Shown: positions 34,013-45,400, numbered from the stretch's first letter. The stretch is DNA of 64,000 nucleotides from Phytophthora colocasiae (GCA_018806915.1 JAGKQI010000022.1:372001-436000); one strand, 5' to 3'. Notes: generated from the letters alone by a model not told the origin. A program made the numbers and translations.

Positions 34013-34954
34013 GAGAATCCGCCGACGAGTGCGTCGGCGTTGACCGCACTTCCAACGATGAGTTGGAAGCGCTTCGCGCGAGACTTGTACGATGGACGCA
34101 TCGAACAAATTTGCATTCTCTCGGATATCGAGAGAGTGGATCGCGAAGCCGAAGAGCTGAAGCAGCTCGTCGTCGATGGGATCACTGAGGGTGATGACTC
34201 CCTCAGTGCGAAGACTAAGAAGCAGCGCTTCGAAGAGCAGAGTTGGGACTCGTTGAGGTCGAGTCCCTACTACGAAGTTCTGCGGGAGTACAAGGATGTA
34301 CTCCCGGACGAGATTCCTTCGGAGCTTCCGAAGGATAAGGGCGTACAGCACGAGATTGATCTCGTGCCGGGCACGAAGTACTGTGTTACACGGCAGTGGC
34401 CACTGCCGCGTGAACAAGTGCAAGCGATCGACTTCTTTGAAAGTCGTCGTCTTGCAGGTCAAGTGCGGGAGTCAAAGTCCCCGCACAGTGCTCCAACGTT
34501 CTGTGTGAAGAAACCACAGGGCGGCTGGCGCATCGTTCATGCGTATAACAAGTTGAACGATGCGACGATACCGGCGCAAACGCCGATACCGCGAAAAGAT
34601 GTTATCATCGATTCGATGGCCTTGAGCACTATCTTCAGTGCTCTAGATCTGCGTGATGGATTCTATCAAATCCTCATGCGTGAGAGGGACATCCCTCTCA
34701 CAGCGGTAAGCACTCCAAGCGGTATGCTTTGGGAGTGGCTCGTCATGCCACAGGGGCTTAAGAACGCCCCTGCGACGTTCAATAGATGCGTGACACATCT
34801 ATTGCGCTCGGTGCGCGACTTCGCACCGAGTTACTTCGACGACGTGTTCGTCCACAGCCGGGCTGTGAACGGGAAGACGGACATTGAGATGCACAAGGTG
34901 CATCTCCGGAAGCTGCTAGAGCTTATGAGGAAACATAAGCTCTATGCGACCTGA

Positions 34955-35697
34955 AGAAGTGTATCTTCGGGGCGAGCGAGATACCCGTGCTGGGGTCTCG
35001 TGGGGAAAGACGGCGTGCGCCCTGACCCAGAGAAGGTCAGAGTGATCAATGAATGGCCCACGCCATCCAATGTGAAGGAACTGAGGCAGTTCCTTGGGCT
35101 TGCCACGTACTTGTGCAAGTACGTGGACAACTATGCGGGCAGCTTCTTAAGAAAGAGGCTGAGTGGATTTGGACGACCGAGTGCGAGGAGGCATTCGGTG
35201 CAGTCAAGCAGGGCTTGACTGAAGCGCCGATCTTGGCCGTGGCGGACCAAGATCGTCCATTCCACGTAGTGTGCGATGCATCCGACTTTGCAATCGGATG
35301 TGCATTGATGCAACACGATCACGAAGGGCGTGATCGTGTAGTCTATTATCAATCGCGTCAGCTGAAGCCAGCTGAGCGTAACTATCCCGTACATGACAAG
35401 GAGCTCCTTGCCATGAAGTATGCACTCGCAAAGTTCCGAGTGTATCTACTTGGGAGTAGACCGTTCGTGGTCTATACAGACCACGCATCATTGCGTACGG
35501 CGATTAAGTCGCCGCACATCTCGCAACGTATGGCGAGATGGTTGTCCTTCTTCGCGGAGTACAACTTCCGGGTGGAGTACAAACCCGGAAGACTCAATGT
35601 AGTGGCCGACGCGTTATCGCGTCGACCTGACTATGCGGAGACGGTCGACGCCAACGCTGTTGGCGTCGTGAGGACGGTGTGCCGTCGTCAACGTTGA
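34955..35697 (+). pseudogene. pol: Gypsy-C RT tail and RNase H (frameshifted)
   Basis: RT connection in 35000-35218 (GVRPDPEKVRVINEWPTPSN, KELRQFLGLATYLCKYVDNY), then after a break near 35150 the RNase H in 35053-35697 (FHVVCDASDFAIGCALMQHD, YYQSRQLKPAERNYPVHDKE, FVVYTDHASLRTAIKSPHIS, FFAEYNFRVEYKPGRLNVVA, ADALSRRPDY). The frame runs into a stop near 35695 just before the integrase frame. Confidence 0.88.
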
Positions 35698-36614
35698 TTG
35701 ACGACGTGAAGAACGCGTATGCAAGAGATGCAGACGCGAAGGGGCTGCTGGAGTTCCTCGCAGCACCTTCCGACGTGGCACGTCGGAAGCTAACCCCTCA
35801 TCTTCGAGCTCGTGTACACCGCTATCGTGTACACGAAGGCCTACTGTTGTACAGTGCAGTAGACGACAATGCGGATCGCATTGTCGTTCCAAATGACCAT
35901 GACCTCCGGTTGAGGATCATGTTCGAGTATCACGATGCCCCCACGGCAGGGCATCCGGGTCGTGAGAAGACGTACACTCTTCTCACGCGTGACTTCTACT
36001 GGCACCACCAGTACAAGTGGGTGCGCAAGTACGTACGTGCTTGCGAGGTTTGTCAACGCGTGAAGCCTGCGCAGTTCTCGCAGGCTCCTCTTCAATCACT
36101 ACCGACTCCGTCGGAGTGTTGGCAGTCCATGTCCATGGACTTTGTCTTCGGTCTTCCGCCTGACAGCAAGCGGAGGACGGGCATCGTTGTCTTTGTGGAC
36201 CGATTCAGCAAGATGATTCATCTTGCTGCCGTCCCGGCTACTGTTACAGCCGCGCAGACTGCGCGACTGTTTGTTGACATGGTGTTCAAACACCATGGCA
36301 TGCCGCTCGACATTGTGTCGGACCGTGATCCACGCTTCACAGCGCGGTTCTGGCAAGAAGTGTTTACACTTCTTGGTTCACAATTGTCAATGTCGACTGC
36401 GGATCATCCGCAGACGGACGGACAGACCGAACGTGTCAACCGCGTACTGGGTGACACGCTGAAGAGCTACGCTCACTCGTTCCCGCATTGGAGCGAGTGC
36501 TTGCCGATGGCAGAGTTTGCCATCAACAACTCGGTGCATGCCTCGACAGGGCATACACCGTTCTACGTGAACGCCATGAGGCATCCACGATTGCCGAGCA
36601 TGCTCGGCGGGTAG
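35679..36614 (+). pseudogene. pol: Gypsy-C integrase
   Basis: Open frame of 311 residues. Zinc region: H in YHDAPTAGHPGREKT, then CEVCQRVKP. Core: D in SMSMDFVFGLPPDSKRRTG, D in VSDRDPRFTARFW, E in TDGQTERVNRVLGDTL. Then MAEFAINNSVHASTGHTPFY and VNAMRHPRLP. Stops at 36614; the C-terminal part is in an overlapping frame. Dense hairpins with stems up to 10-11 bp (for example 36206-36228 and 36354-36375). Confidence 0.9.
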
Positions 36615-37654
36615 CTTCCTCCTTAAGTGGGGGAGGATCTACGGTTGCGTCCGAACAACCGCAGAATGCAACTGATAGCAGCACACTATCAGCTGCGGTG
36701 ACGCGTGCGACGTCTCGTTCGAGCAGGAACGAGCGCGCGATGTCTGTGCCGGGCACAGACATGAGAGATGATAGCGAGCAGGCAGGGCCTGCTGCTGACA
36801 AGGGCGACAAGCTGAAAGGATTCAGCTCGGGTGCGCTAGACTTTATCCAGCGAAGACAAGCCGTCATACGGTTTGTCCAGGATGCTATCGCAGCTTCTGT
36901 CGATCGACAGAAGCTGAACGCTGATACTGTTGGTAGAGGCAACACAAATGAATTCGAAAAGGGTTCATTAGTTTTGTTAGCTACACAAAACCTACCTAGA
37001 CATGCAGTGTCTGACTTTGGAGCAAGCAAGCTTGCTCCAAGATTCATTGGGCCGTTCAAAGTACTTGAACGGCACGGCAACGCGTACCGGCTGGACATAC
37101 CGTCTAGCATGAGGCTCCACCCGACCTTCTACGTCGGGCGGTTGAAGCCGTACGTGCAGCACGGACTACCTAAGGCTGGTAGTCCGACTGAGGAGTGCGA
37201 GAGGCCTGGAAGGCCTTCTCGAGACCGTCGACACGGTCGATCACTCTCGTCCCAAGACCGGACGAGAGGTTCGAGGCAGTCTGAGCTGCCTCGCAGACCT
37301 CAGCACGGAGGACACGAACCTCCTGCTTCAGAGCAGCTATCTCAGCGCTCTGTGTCTGCTCCAGCGCAGCAACTCGATCGTGCAGGGCACGATCGTCATG
37401 GTCATAGCGTTGACCATGCGGAGGGAGTGTTCCCACCCCCTCCGCCGCCGTTGCGCGACGCGCGTGGAGCGATCCGCTGGATTGTGGAGCGGATTGTGGC
37501 TCATAAGAGAACGAACTCTCAAGGGGTTCGTTTTCGTATTCGTTGGAGAGGATTTCCTCCCCATCGAGATACATGGGAGCCGCGAAACGTCCTGATGGAG
37601 GACGTTCCGGAAATGGTGAGGGCGTACGAAGCCCACCATAACTTGCAGGGTTAA
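36488..37654 (+). pseudogene. pol: Gypsy-C integrase C-terminus, linker and chromodomain
   Basis: Meaningful from about 36620: SRNERAMSVPGTDMRDDSEQ, QDAIAASVDRQKLNADTVGR, then the integrase C-terminal fold (SLVLLATQNLPRHAVSD, KLAPRFIGPFKVLERHGNAY, HPTFYVGRLKPYVQHG). A basic Ser/Arg/Pro/Gln/His linker of about 90 residues follows (about 37165-37430), then the chromodomain (IRWIVERIVAHKRTNSQGVR, FRIRWRGFPPHRDTWEP). The low-complexity linker is the sense strand of the antisense coiled coil at 37170-37709. Confidence 0.85.
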
Positions 37655-37709
37655 ACCCTGCACGAGGAGTGCTGCGGTCAGCCACAGCACTCGGAGCTTC
37701 GCGTGGCAC
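37170..37709 (-). CDS. Antisense coiled-coil frame opposite the Gypsy-C chromodomain and linker
   Basis: Frame open on the minus strand from a stop near 37770; the 179 residues from 37709 begin at GTG, and the first ATG is near 37574 (MYLDGEEILSNEYEN). So the N-terminus is unresolved or truncated. Residues about 110-165 read as a strong coiled coil: in IAALKQEVRVLRAEV the I, L, V, L, V fall exactly at spacings 3-4-3-4, with further heptads on both sides (DDRALHDRVAALEQTQ, VIDRVDGLEKAF). The sense strand over the same bases is low-complexity, which suggests the antisense product is the constrained one. B2 has a frame in the same antisense register, also leading to a coiled coil. Function unknown. 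Confidence 0.5.
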   Translation of the reverse strand: MPREAPSAVADRSTPRAGFNPASYGGLRTPSPFPERPPSGRFAAPMYLDGEEILSNEYENEPLESSFSYEPQSAPQSSGSLHARRATAAEGVGTLPPHGQRYDHDDRALHDRVAALEQTQSAEIAALKQEVRVLRAEVCEAAQTASNLSSGLGTRVIDRVDGLEKAFQASRTPQSDYQP

Positions 37710-37884
37710 AATACGACCACGGAGTTCCTTGATGTGATCGGGTACACGGACAACCGTGTACCCCAGGAGATCACTTTAAGATAAGCGTGTTGCCAAGGGT
37801 TGGCAACACGGGCAGAGTGTGCCAAAGCGAACGGCACATGCGATCCCCGCTTCCATGGACAGATCATGGAGGCGTTCACACTTA
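37655..37884 (+). other. Gypsy-C 3' non-coding remnant
   Basis: After the pol stop. No LTR recognised. Hairpins continue: GAGTGCTG with CAGCACTC near 37668, GTACACGG with CCGTGTAC near 37742, GTGTTGCC with GGCAACAC near 37787. Ends abruptly at Copia sequence. Confidence 0.6.
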
Positions 37885-38019
37885 CTGAAGAAGGTCGTGG
37901 TAGAGGTTGTCTTGCGAGGGGAGGACTGCCGAAGCTTGGGGCGAGGAGGCCGAGGCGAGGGAAGTCACTTGAGGGGTAGAATGGAAATTCAGAAGTGATT
38001 GATTGATATGAGCTTACAC
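37885..38019 (-). mobile_element. Truncated Copia unit 0 (5' leader only)
   Basis: Matches the leader between LTR and gag ATG of the other units and breaks off at 37885, just before the place where the gag ATG would lie. This is the junction with Gypsy-C. Confidence 0.85.
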
Positions 38020-38167
38020 TGTTTTCTCTACCTGGTCTGCATCCAATCATTTGGTGCATCCAATCACCAACATTCTGTACTCGTCCAATCATCCTACTCG
38101 TCTAATCATCGGTGGCGTAAACATCTTACCGTAATCATTGCGGGATCGTATTGGATCACCTGCAACA
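38020..38167 (-). repeat. Copia LTR L0 (148 bp)
   Basis: TGTTTTCTCT to CACCTGCAACA on the plus strand, so both strands read TGTT...AACA. On the minus strand it is preceded by a purine-rich GAGAGGGGC that can act as polypurine tract. No clear primer-binding site was found beside it. Confidence 0.82.
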
Positions 38168-38174
38168 GCCCCTC

Positions 38175-41100
38175 TCAATGCGAACACGCTTGAACGCCAA
38201 GAGCCGTCGTTAAGTCCTTGTGACGAGGTCCGCCGAGTCCCTTGGTCAAGATGTCGGCCAGCATGGTCGTGGTCTCGCAGTACTCGACGATCACTTCACC
38301 GCGCTTGACTTCATCACGGATGTGGTGGTACTTGATGTCGATGTGCTTCAGCGCGGCCATGGTTCACAGGGTTCTTCGTCATCTTGATGCACGACTGATT
38401 GTCTTCGAAAATCTTCAGATCCGGGATGTCTTCGCCTGCAGCGTCAAGGATCTCACACAGAAGCTTGTGCACCCACTTGCCTTCTTGGATTGCCAGACTG
38501 AGCGCAATGTACTCGGCTTCACTCGTGGAAAGAGACACACTCGATTGCTTCTTGGATCCCCACGACACAGGTCCGCCAAGAACTTGAAACAGGTAGCCTG
38601 AAGTCGACTTGCGGTCACTGTGGTCACCAGCCCAGTCTGCATCCGAATAGCCACGAAAGTCGATTCCCTTGGTCGGCGAAAAACGGAGTCCATGCGACTT
38701 GGTGCCCTGAAGGTAACGGAAGATGCGCTTGACTGCAATCCAGTGCTCGACTTGAGGATTCTCCATGAAGCGCGAAACGTAACCAACTGCAAAAGCAATG
38801 TCCGGGCGAGTCGACGTCATCAAGTGTATGAGAGCACCGACAGCTTCGCGGAACGGCGCATCCAACTTGGTCGAGACGTCACTGGCAACGAGCTTCATGC
38901 TGAGGTCGACTGGACTGGCAGCAGGTTTGCAGTTCTGCATGCCAAAGCGCTCCAGGATGTCGTTGATGTAGCGAGCTTGACTCAATGTGACACTGCCATC
39001 CGCATTGTCGACCACCTCAATCCCCAGAATGAAGGAACATTTGCCGCTGTCGGTCATCTCGAATCGTGCCTTGAGCTGTTTCTTGACTTCAGCAATGATC
39101 GTCGAAGAGCTTCCGGTCACCAAAACATCGTCGACGTACACCAGCATCAGAACGCAGTCACCATCGACAATCTTGATGTAAGAGGCACGGATCGTAGCTC
39201 GAAACGCGAAATCCGATGGAGCGCACATACTCGTCAAAAGTCTCATTCCACACTCGAGAAGCTTGCTTGAGACCGTAGATCGCCTTGAGCAGTTCCACGC
39301 AGTCGTAGCCGTCATCAAGTTCCACGCCTTCTGGAACACTGCAGAACACCTTCTCCTTCATCCAAGCCGTACAGGAACGCCGTGACGACATCAAGTTGGT
39401 CGAGAGGCCAATTGAAGAACTTGGCCACAGCGATGATCATTCGCAGCGTGACGTACTTGACCACCGGCGAAAACGTCTCGGTGTAGTCGATACCATACTT
39501 CTGCACAAATCCTTTCGCGACGAGTCGAGCCTTGTACTTCTCGATGGACCCGTCGGCTTTACGCTGATCTTGAACACCCACTTGGTTCCGACCGCGCGTT
39601 GGTTGTTCGGTAATTTGGCGCCACGAAACACTCCACGAAGTCGCATCGACTTGAGTTCTGCTCCGGATCGCCTTCCGCCAGTGGACTTGGTCTTCGCCGC
39701 TCACAGCATCTTGGAACGTCTTCGGCTCGGCGCTGTCACTCGTCTCCACTGCATTCGCACTCGCACGCCAGTACATCGGCTGAGTCGAGTCATCATCATC
39801 ATTGTCTTCTGATTTGGCTTCTTGATGGTCGGAGTCCGGAGCGCTTGCTTCTTCTAATCCCAGCGCTGCGACGCGGTCGACGAACATGTTCACGATCCTC
39901 AGCATTAGAACGAGCCTTGCGTTTCCCAGCCTGCTTGCATTAACGCGTTCCATGGTCGTTCGAAATCTCGAGGTCTTCAAGGATATCCGCAGCATCTTCG
40001 ACATCTTCATCATCATCCACAACAACATTGGCGTCGTCGAAGGTCGATTCGTCGAAAGTGACATCGCGAGAAATTACTACCTGGCCCGCCTCGATGTCAT
40101 AAACGCGATACGCCTTCGAACGCTCTTCATAGCCCATGAAAATTCCTTCACGAGCCTTGGGGTCCCACTTGAGTCGCTTCTCCTTCGGCGTCAGGACGTA
40201 GGCCTTGCACCCGAAAACGCGCATGTGCTTCACGTTGGGCTTCCTCTTGTACACAATCTCAAAACGGCGTCTTCCCTGGGACCTTGGGTGACGGCAGTCG
40301 ATTCTTGATGTGAAATTGCCGTCATCGCCGCTCTCCGCCCAAAACGTCTTGTCCAAACGTGCGAAGTGAAGCATGCTGCGCCCGATAGTCACAATCGTCC
40401 GGTTGGCGCGTTCCGCAGTAGCATTCGTCTGATGCGCATATCGAACCGTCGGCTGGACTTCAATGCCATGATTGTCGTAAAAGGCCTTGAACGAGTTGGT
40501 CGCGAACTCCCTTGGCACCGTCATGACGCACGAACTTGACCCTGGCATCGAATTGGCGCTCCACTTTAGCGATGAACTTGCGCAGACAGTCTTCACTCTC
40601 CGACTTGGCGCGCAAACAGAATCCCGTCATGCAGCCGCTGGCTTCGTCAGTGATCAGCAGTAGATACTTGCTGCCACCAAGCGACTCTTTCTCCATGGGG
40701 CCACAAAGGTCGAAGTGCAGGAACTCGAATGGCTTGTACTTGGGCTTGTCCGGGTTACTCGGAAAGGGTTTTTGGACCATCTTCCTTTGCTGACACCCGC
40801 GGCATCCGCTTGAGTTCTTCGACGATGTCGGCATTTTCGCGCCCGTCACCATGCCGCTCGAAACCATCTTCCGTAGCACGTCGTTCGGAGCATGACCCAT
40901 CCGCGCATGAAGATCGACACTGTTGATCGAGACCGTAGTCGTCGAATTGGCAGAACGCGCTTGGGTACTCGTAGCCAGTAGAGTCCGTCGATCAGGTCTG
41001 CGGAAGCAACGATCTTCTTCGACGACTTGCGCGCAATGTGCATCTCGGAGCCGTCAAACACCACCTTGAAATCTCCACCGCGGTTAATCTGAGGCACAGA

Positions 41101-42193
41101 CAGCAGGTTCTTGTTCATACTCGGCACGTAGAGAGCATCTTCGATTCGGACGTCGCGCACACTCCGGTTGGGCAGAATCACTTGTTGCACAACGGTACCA
41201 ACTCCCAAAATCTTGGCCGTTTGACCGTTGGCAACTGTGAGTTCGCCTTCGTCGCGCAAGTTGATGTCGATGAACTTGGACTTGTCGTTGCAAATGTGGT
41301 GGGTTGCACCACTGTCGATCGCCCATGAGCCTTGAAACTTCTTGCCCGACGACATTCCACACGCTGTCGACATGGAGACTGCAAACGCGATGTAGTCGTC
41401 ATCGTCGTCGCACCACTCAACGTTGCTGGCACCGCGACCACCTCGGCCGCGTCGTGCTCCTCGATTTTCTTCTTTCTGCTTGGTCCAGCACTTGTCGATA
41501 ACGTGCCCCAATTTTTCCGCAGTAGTCACACCTGGCGAGTTTTGACGCTCGGCGTTGAAGGCCTTTGCTGCTTCCTCGATTTTCACCGCCGCAGTCTTCT
41601 CGCCTTGTCGCTTGATATGCTCATTCGTGAGCACCTTCACTACATCTTGCGTCCGCAGCTCTGCATTGCTCATCTCCATGTTGAGTACGACGTTCTCGTA
41701 GCTCTTGGGCAGACTGCGCAGCAAGCAGATCGCCACATCCTCGTCCTCCATCTTGGCGCCGATACTGCTAAGCTTCGCGCTGATGTTGAGGACTTCGTTG
41801 CAATGGTGAAGGATGTTTCCGCCTTCTGCCATCTCCATGCTGAAGAGCTGACGCTTGAGAATATATGCGTCCAGCCTTCTGCGATCCACCGTAAAGGGTA
41901 CGCAAGCGCGCCCACGCGACCCAGGCTTCCTCGTAGTCGTCGACACCATGATGGTAGTCCGCGTCCATGTGGAGGAGCATCAGACCGAAGGCGACGTTGC
42001 TCGACTTGACATACTCGTCCTTGGCCCTGGAGTCCGTGAACGTAGGCGTCGTCTCGCGGTTCACCACATTCCACACCGACTTGGTCAGGAACACGCCACG
42101 CATGTAACGGTTCCACGTGGCGTAGTTCTCGCCGTTGAACTTGTCGATGGAGATCTTGGTATCTTGGACAGATGACATGGTACTTGGGCTCAT
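38175..42193 (-). pseudogene. gag-pol: Copia unit 1 gag-pol polyprotein (about a dozen frameshifts)
   Basis: ATG at 42193 ([19 protein letters not shown]). Gag-type domain ([19 protein letters not shown]) is broken near 41859 by an extra A. Protease [18 protein letters not shown] and the following region lie in 41949-40846, integrase in 40900-40460 and 40596-39940, RT in 40064-39315 and 39339-38314 (YVDDVLVTGSS), RNase H (DADWAGDHSDRKSTSGYLF, STSEAEYIALSLA) and C-terminus ACSH at 38175. This is the most damaged unit; several breaks lie in homopolymers, for example a longer T run near 41512 and a five-A run near 38680. Confidence 0.85.
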
Positions 42194-42331
42194 AACCTGA
42201 AGAAGGTCGTGGTAGAGGTTGTCTTGCGAGGGGAGGACTGCCGAAGCTTGGGGCGAGGAGGCCGAGGCGAGGGAAGTCACTTGAGGGGTAGAATGGAAAT
42301 TCAGAAGTGATTGATTGATATGAGCTTACAC

Positions 42332-42479
42332 TGTTTTCTCTACCTGGTCTGCATCCAATCATTTGGTGCATCCAATCACCAACATTCTGTACTCGTCCAA
42401 TCATCCTAGTCGTCTAATCATCGGTGGCGTAAACATCTTACCGTAATCATTGCGGGATCGTATTGGATCACCTGCAACA
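42332..42479 (-). repeat. Copia LTR L1 (148 bp)
   Basis: As L0 but carries CCTAGTCG where L0, L3 and L4 have CCTACTCG; shared with L2. Confidence 0.88.
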
Positions 42480-42486
42480 GCCCCTC

Positions 42487-45400
42487 TCAATGCGAACACG
42501 CTTGAACGCCAAGAGCCGTCGTTAAGTCCTTGTGACGAGGTCCGCCGAGTCCCTTGGTCAAGATGTCGGCCAGCATGGTCGTGGTCTCGCAGTACTCGAC
42601 GATCACTTCACCGCGCTTGACTTCATCACGGATGTGGTGGTACTTGATGTCGATGTGCTTCGCGCGGCCATGGTTCACAGGGTTCTTCGTCATCTTGATG
42701 CACGACTGATTGTCTTCGAAAATCTTCAGATCCGGGATGTCTTCGCCTGCAGCGTCAAGGATCTCACACAGAAGCTTGTGCACCCACTTGCCTTCTTGGA
42801 TTGCCAGACTGAGCGCAATGTACTCGGCTTCACTCGTGGAAAGAGACACACTCGATTGCTTCTTGGATCCCCACGACACAGGTCCGCCAAGAACTTGAAA
42901 CAGGTAGCCTGAAGTCGACTTGCGGTCACTGTGGTCACCAGCCCAGTCTGCATCGAATAGCCACGAAAGTCGATTCCCTTGGTCGGCAAAACAGAGTCCA
43001 TGCGACTTGGTGCCCTGAAGGTAACGGAAGATGCGCTTGACTGCAATCCAGTGCTCGACTTGAGGATTCTCCATGAAGCGCGAAACGTAACCAACTGCAA
43101 AAGCAATGTCCGGGCGAGTCGACGTCATCAAGTGTATGAGAGCACCGACAGCTTCGCGGAACGGCGCATCCAACTTGGTCGAGACGTCACTGGCAACGAG
43201 CTTCATGCTGAGGTCGACTGGACTGGCAGCAGGTTTGCAGTTCTGCATGCCAAAGCGCTCCAGGATGTCGTTGATGTAGCGAGCTTGACTCAATGTGACA
43301 CTGCCATCCGCATTGTCGACCACCTCAATCCCCAGAATGAAGGAACATTTGCCGCTGTCGGTCATCTCGAATCGTGCCTTGAGCTGTTTCTTGACTTCAG
43401 CAATGATCGTCGAAGAGCTTCCGGTCACCAAAACATCGTCGACGTACACCAGCATCAGAACGCAGTCACCATCGACAATCTTGATGTAGAGGCACGGATC
43501 GTAGCTCGAAACGCGAAATCCGATGGAGCGCACATACTCGTCAAAAGTCTCATTCCACACTCGAGAAGCTTGCTTGAGACCGTAGATCGCCTTGAGCAGT
43601 TCCACGCAGTCGTAGCCGTCATCAAGTTCCACGCCTTCTGGAACACTGCAGAACACCTTCTCCTTCATCAAGCCGTACAGGAACGCCGTGACGACATCAA
43701 GTTGGTCGAGAGGCCAATTGAAGAACTTGGCCACAGCGATGATCATTCGCAGCGTGACGTACTTGACCACCGGCGAAAACGTCTCGGTGTAGTCGATACC
43801 ATACTTCTGCACAAATCCTTTCGCGACGAGTCGAGCCTTGTACTTCTCGATGGACCCGTCGGCTTTACGCTTGATCTTGAACACCCACTTGGTTCCGACC
43901 GCGCGTTGGTTGTTCGGTAATTTGGCGCCACGAAACACTCCACGAAGTCGCATCGACTTGAGTTCTGCTCGGATCGCCTTCCGCCAGTGGACTTGGTCTT
44001 CGCCGCTCACAGCATCTTGGAACGTCTTCGGCTCGGCGCTGTCACTCGTCTCCACTGCATTGGCACTCGCACGCCAGTACATCGGCTGAGTCGAGTCATC
44101 ATCATCATTGTCTTCAGATTTGGCTTCTTGATGGTCGGAGTCCGGAGCGCTTGCTTCTTCTAATCCAGCGCTGCGACGCGGTCGACGAACATGTTCACGA
44201 TCCTCAGCATTAGAACGAGCCTTGCGTTTCCCCGCCTGCTTGCATTAACGCGTTCCATGGTCGTTCGAAATCTCGAGGTCTTCAAGGATATCCGCAGCAT
44301 CTTCGACATCTTCATCATCATCCACAACAACATTGGCGTCGTCGAAGGTCGATTCGTCGAAAGTGACATCGCGAGAAATTACTACCTGGCCCGCCTCGAT
44401 GTCATAAACGCGATACGCCTTCGAACGCTCTTCATAGCCCATGAAAATTCCTTCACGAGCCTTGGGGTCCCACTTGAGTCGCTTCTCCTTCGGCGTCAGG
44501 ACGTAGGCCTTGCACCCGAAAACGCCCAAGTGCTTCACGTAGGGCTACCTCTAGTACACAATCTCAAACGGCGTCTTCCTGGGACCTTGGGTGACGGCAG
44601 TCGATTCTTGATGTAAATTGCCGTCATCGCCGCTTCCGCCCAAAACGTCTTGTCCAAACGTGCGAAGTGAAGCATGCTGCGCCCGATAGTCACAATCGTC
44701 CGGTTGGCGCGTTCCGCAGTAGCATTCGTCTGATGCGCATATCGAACCGTCGGCTGGACTTCAATGCCATGATTGTCGTAAAAGGCCTTGAGCGAGTTGG
44801 TCGCGAACTCCTTGGCACCGTCATGACGCACGAACTTGACCCTGGCATCGAATTGGCGCTCCACTTTAGCGATGAACTTGCGCAGACAGTCTTCACTCTC
44901 CGACTTGGCGCGCAAACAGAATCCCGTCATGCAGCCGCTGGCTTCGTCAGTGATCAGCAGTAGATACTTGCTGCCACCAAGCGACTCTTTCTCCATGGGG
45001 CCACAAAGGTCGAAGTGCAGGAACCTCAGTGAAGGGCTTGTACTTGGGCTTGTCCGGGTTACTCGGAAAGGGTTTTTGGACCATCTTCCCTTGCTGACAC
45101 CCGCGGCATCCGCTTGAGTTCTTCGACGATGTCGGCATTTTCGCGCCCGTCACCATGCCGCTCGAAACCATCTTCCGTAGCACGTCGTTCGGAGCATGAC
45201 CCATCCGCGCATGAAGATCGACACTGTTGATCGAGACCGTAGTCGTCGAATTGGCAGAACCCTTTGGTACTCGTAGCCAGTAGAGTCCGTCGATCAGGTC
45301 TGCGGAAGCAACGATCTTCTTCGACGACTTGCGCGCAATGTGCATCTCGGAGCCGTCAAACACAACCTTGAAATCTCCACCTCGGTTAATCTGAGGCACA

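Larger units (their letters stand above)
32216..34954 (+). pseudogene. pol: Gypsy-C pol: aspartic protease, long repeat linker, reverse transcriptase
   Basis: One open frame of about 910 residues, whose first 70 or so belong to flanking sequence. Protease: LRALVDSGMSNNFVRQG (DSG active site), RLATGATV, DLVLGMPWLARHDPVINW. Next a linker of about 450 residues with four kinds of internal repeat: two GHMSDGQVN motifs, nine SALGAD/LVPGTSD-type units, two 44-residue units, and an acidic segment before RT. RT: HEIDLVPGTKYCVTRQWPLP, SPHSAPTFCVKKPQGGWRIV, YNKLNDATIPAQTPIPRKDV, SALDLRDGFYQILM, SGMLWEWLVMPQGLKNAPAT and the catalytic SYFDDVFVHS. The frame ends after KHKLYAT; the RT tail continues in another frame from about 34960. 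Function lost or doubtful without gag and LTRs. Confidence 0.88.
32430..37884 (+). mobile_element. Gypsy-C: 5'- and 3'-truncated chromodomain Gypsy element with hairpin-saturated sequence
   Basis: Plus strand. Protease, linker, RT, RNase H, integrase and chromodomain are present; gag and both LTRs are not seen. Limits are approximate. The left limit is where hairpin-rich sequence starts (first stem 32436-32452); the right limit is where Copia sequence begins (CTGAAGAAGG at 37885). Proteins are clearly related to Gypsy-B (both read HEIDLVPGTKYCVTRQWPLP) but nucleotide sequence is well diverged. Short perfect inverted repeats occur every few dozen bases throughout, including the 3' non-coding part. 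Confidence 0.88.

Noticed and set aside
42979..43920. Long plus-strand frame (313 residues) opposite Copia RT, repeated at 46829-47788 and 58996-60045
   Set aside because: Its repetition only reflects the near identity of the Copia units. The composition reads as the complement of RT codons, with no domain or heptad pattern, and it is interrupted by the same indels.
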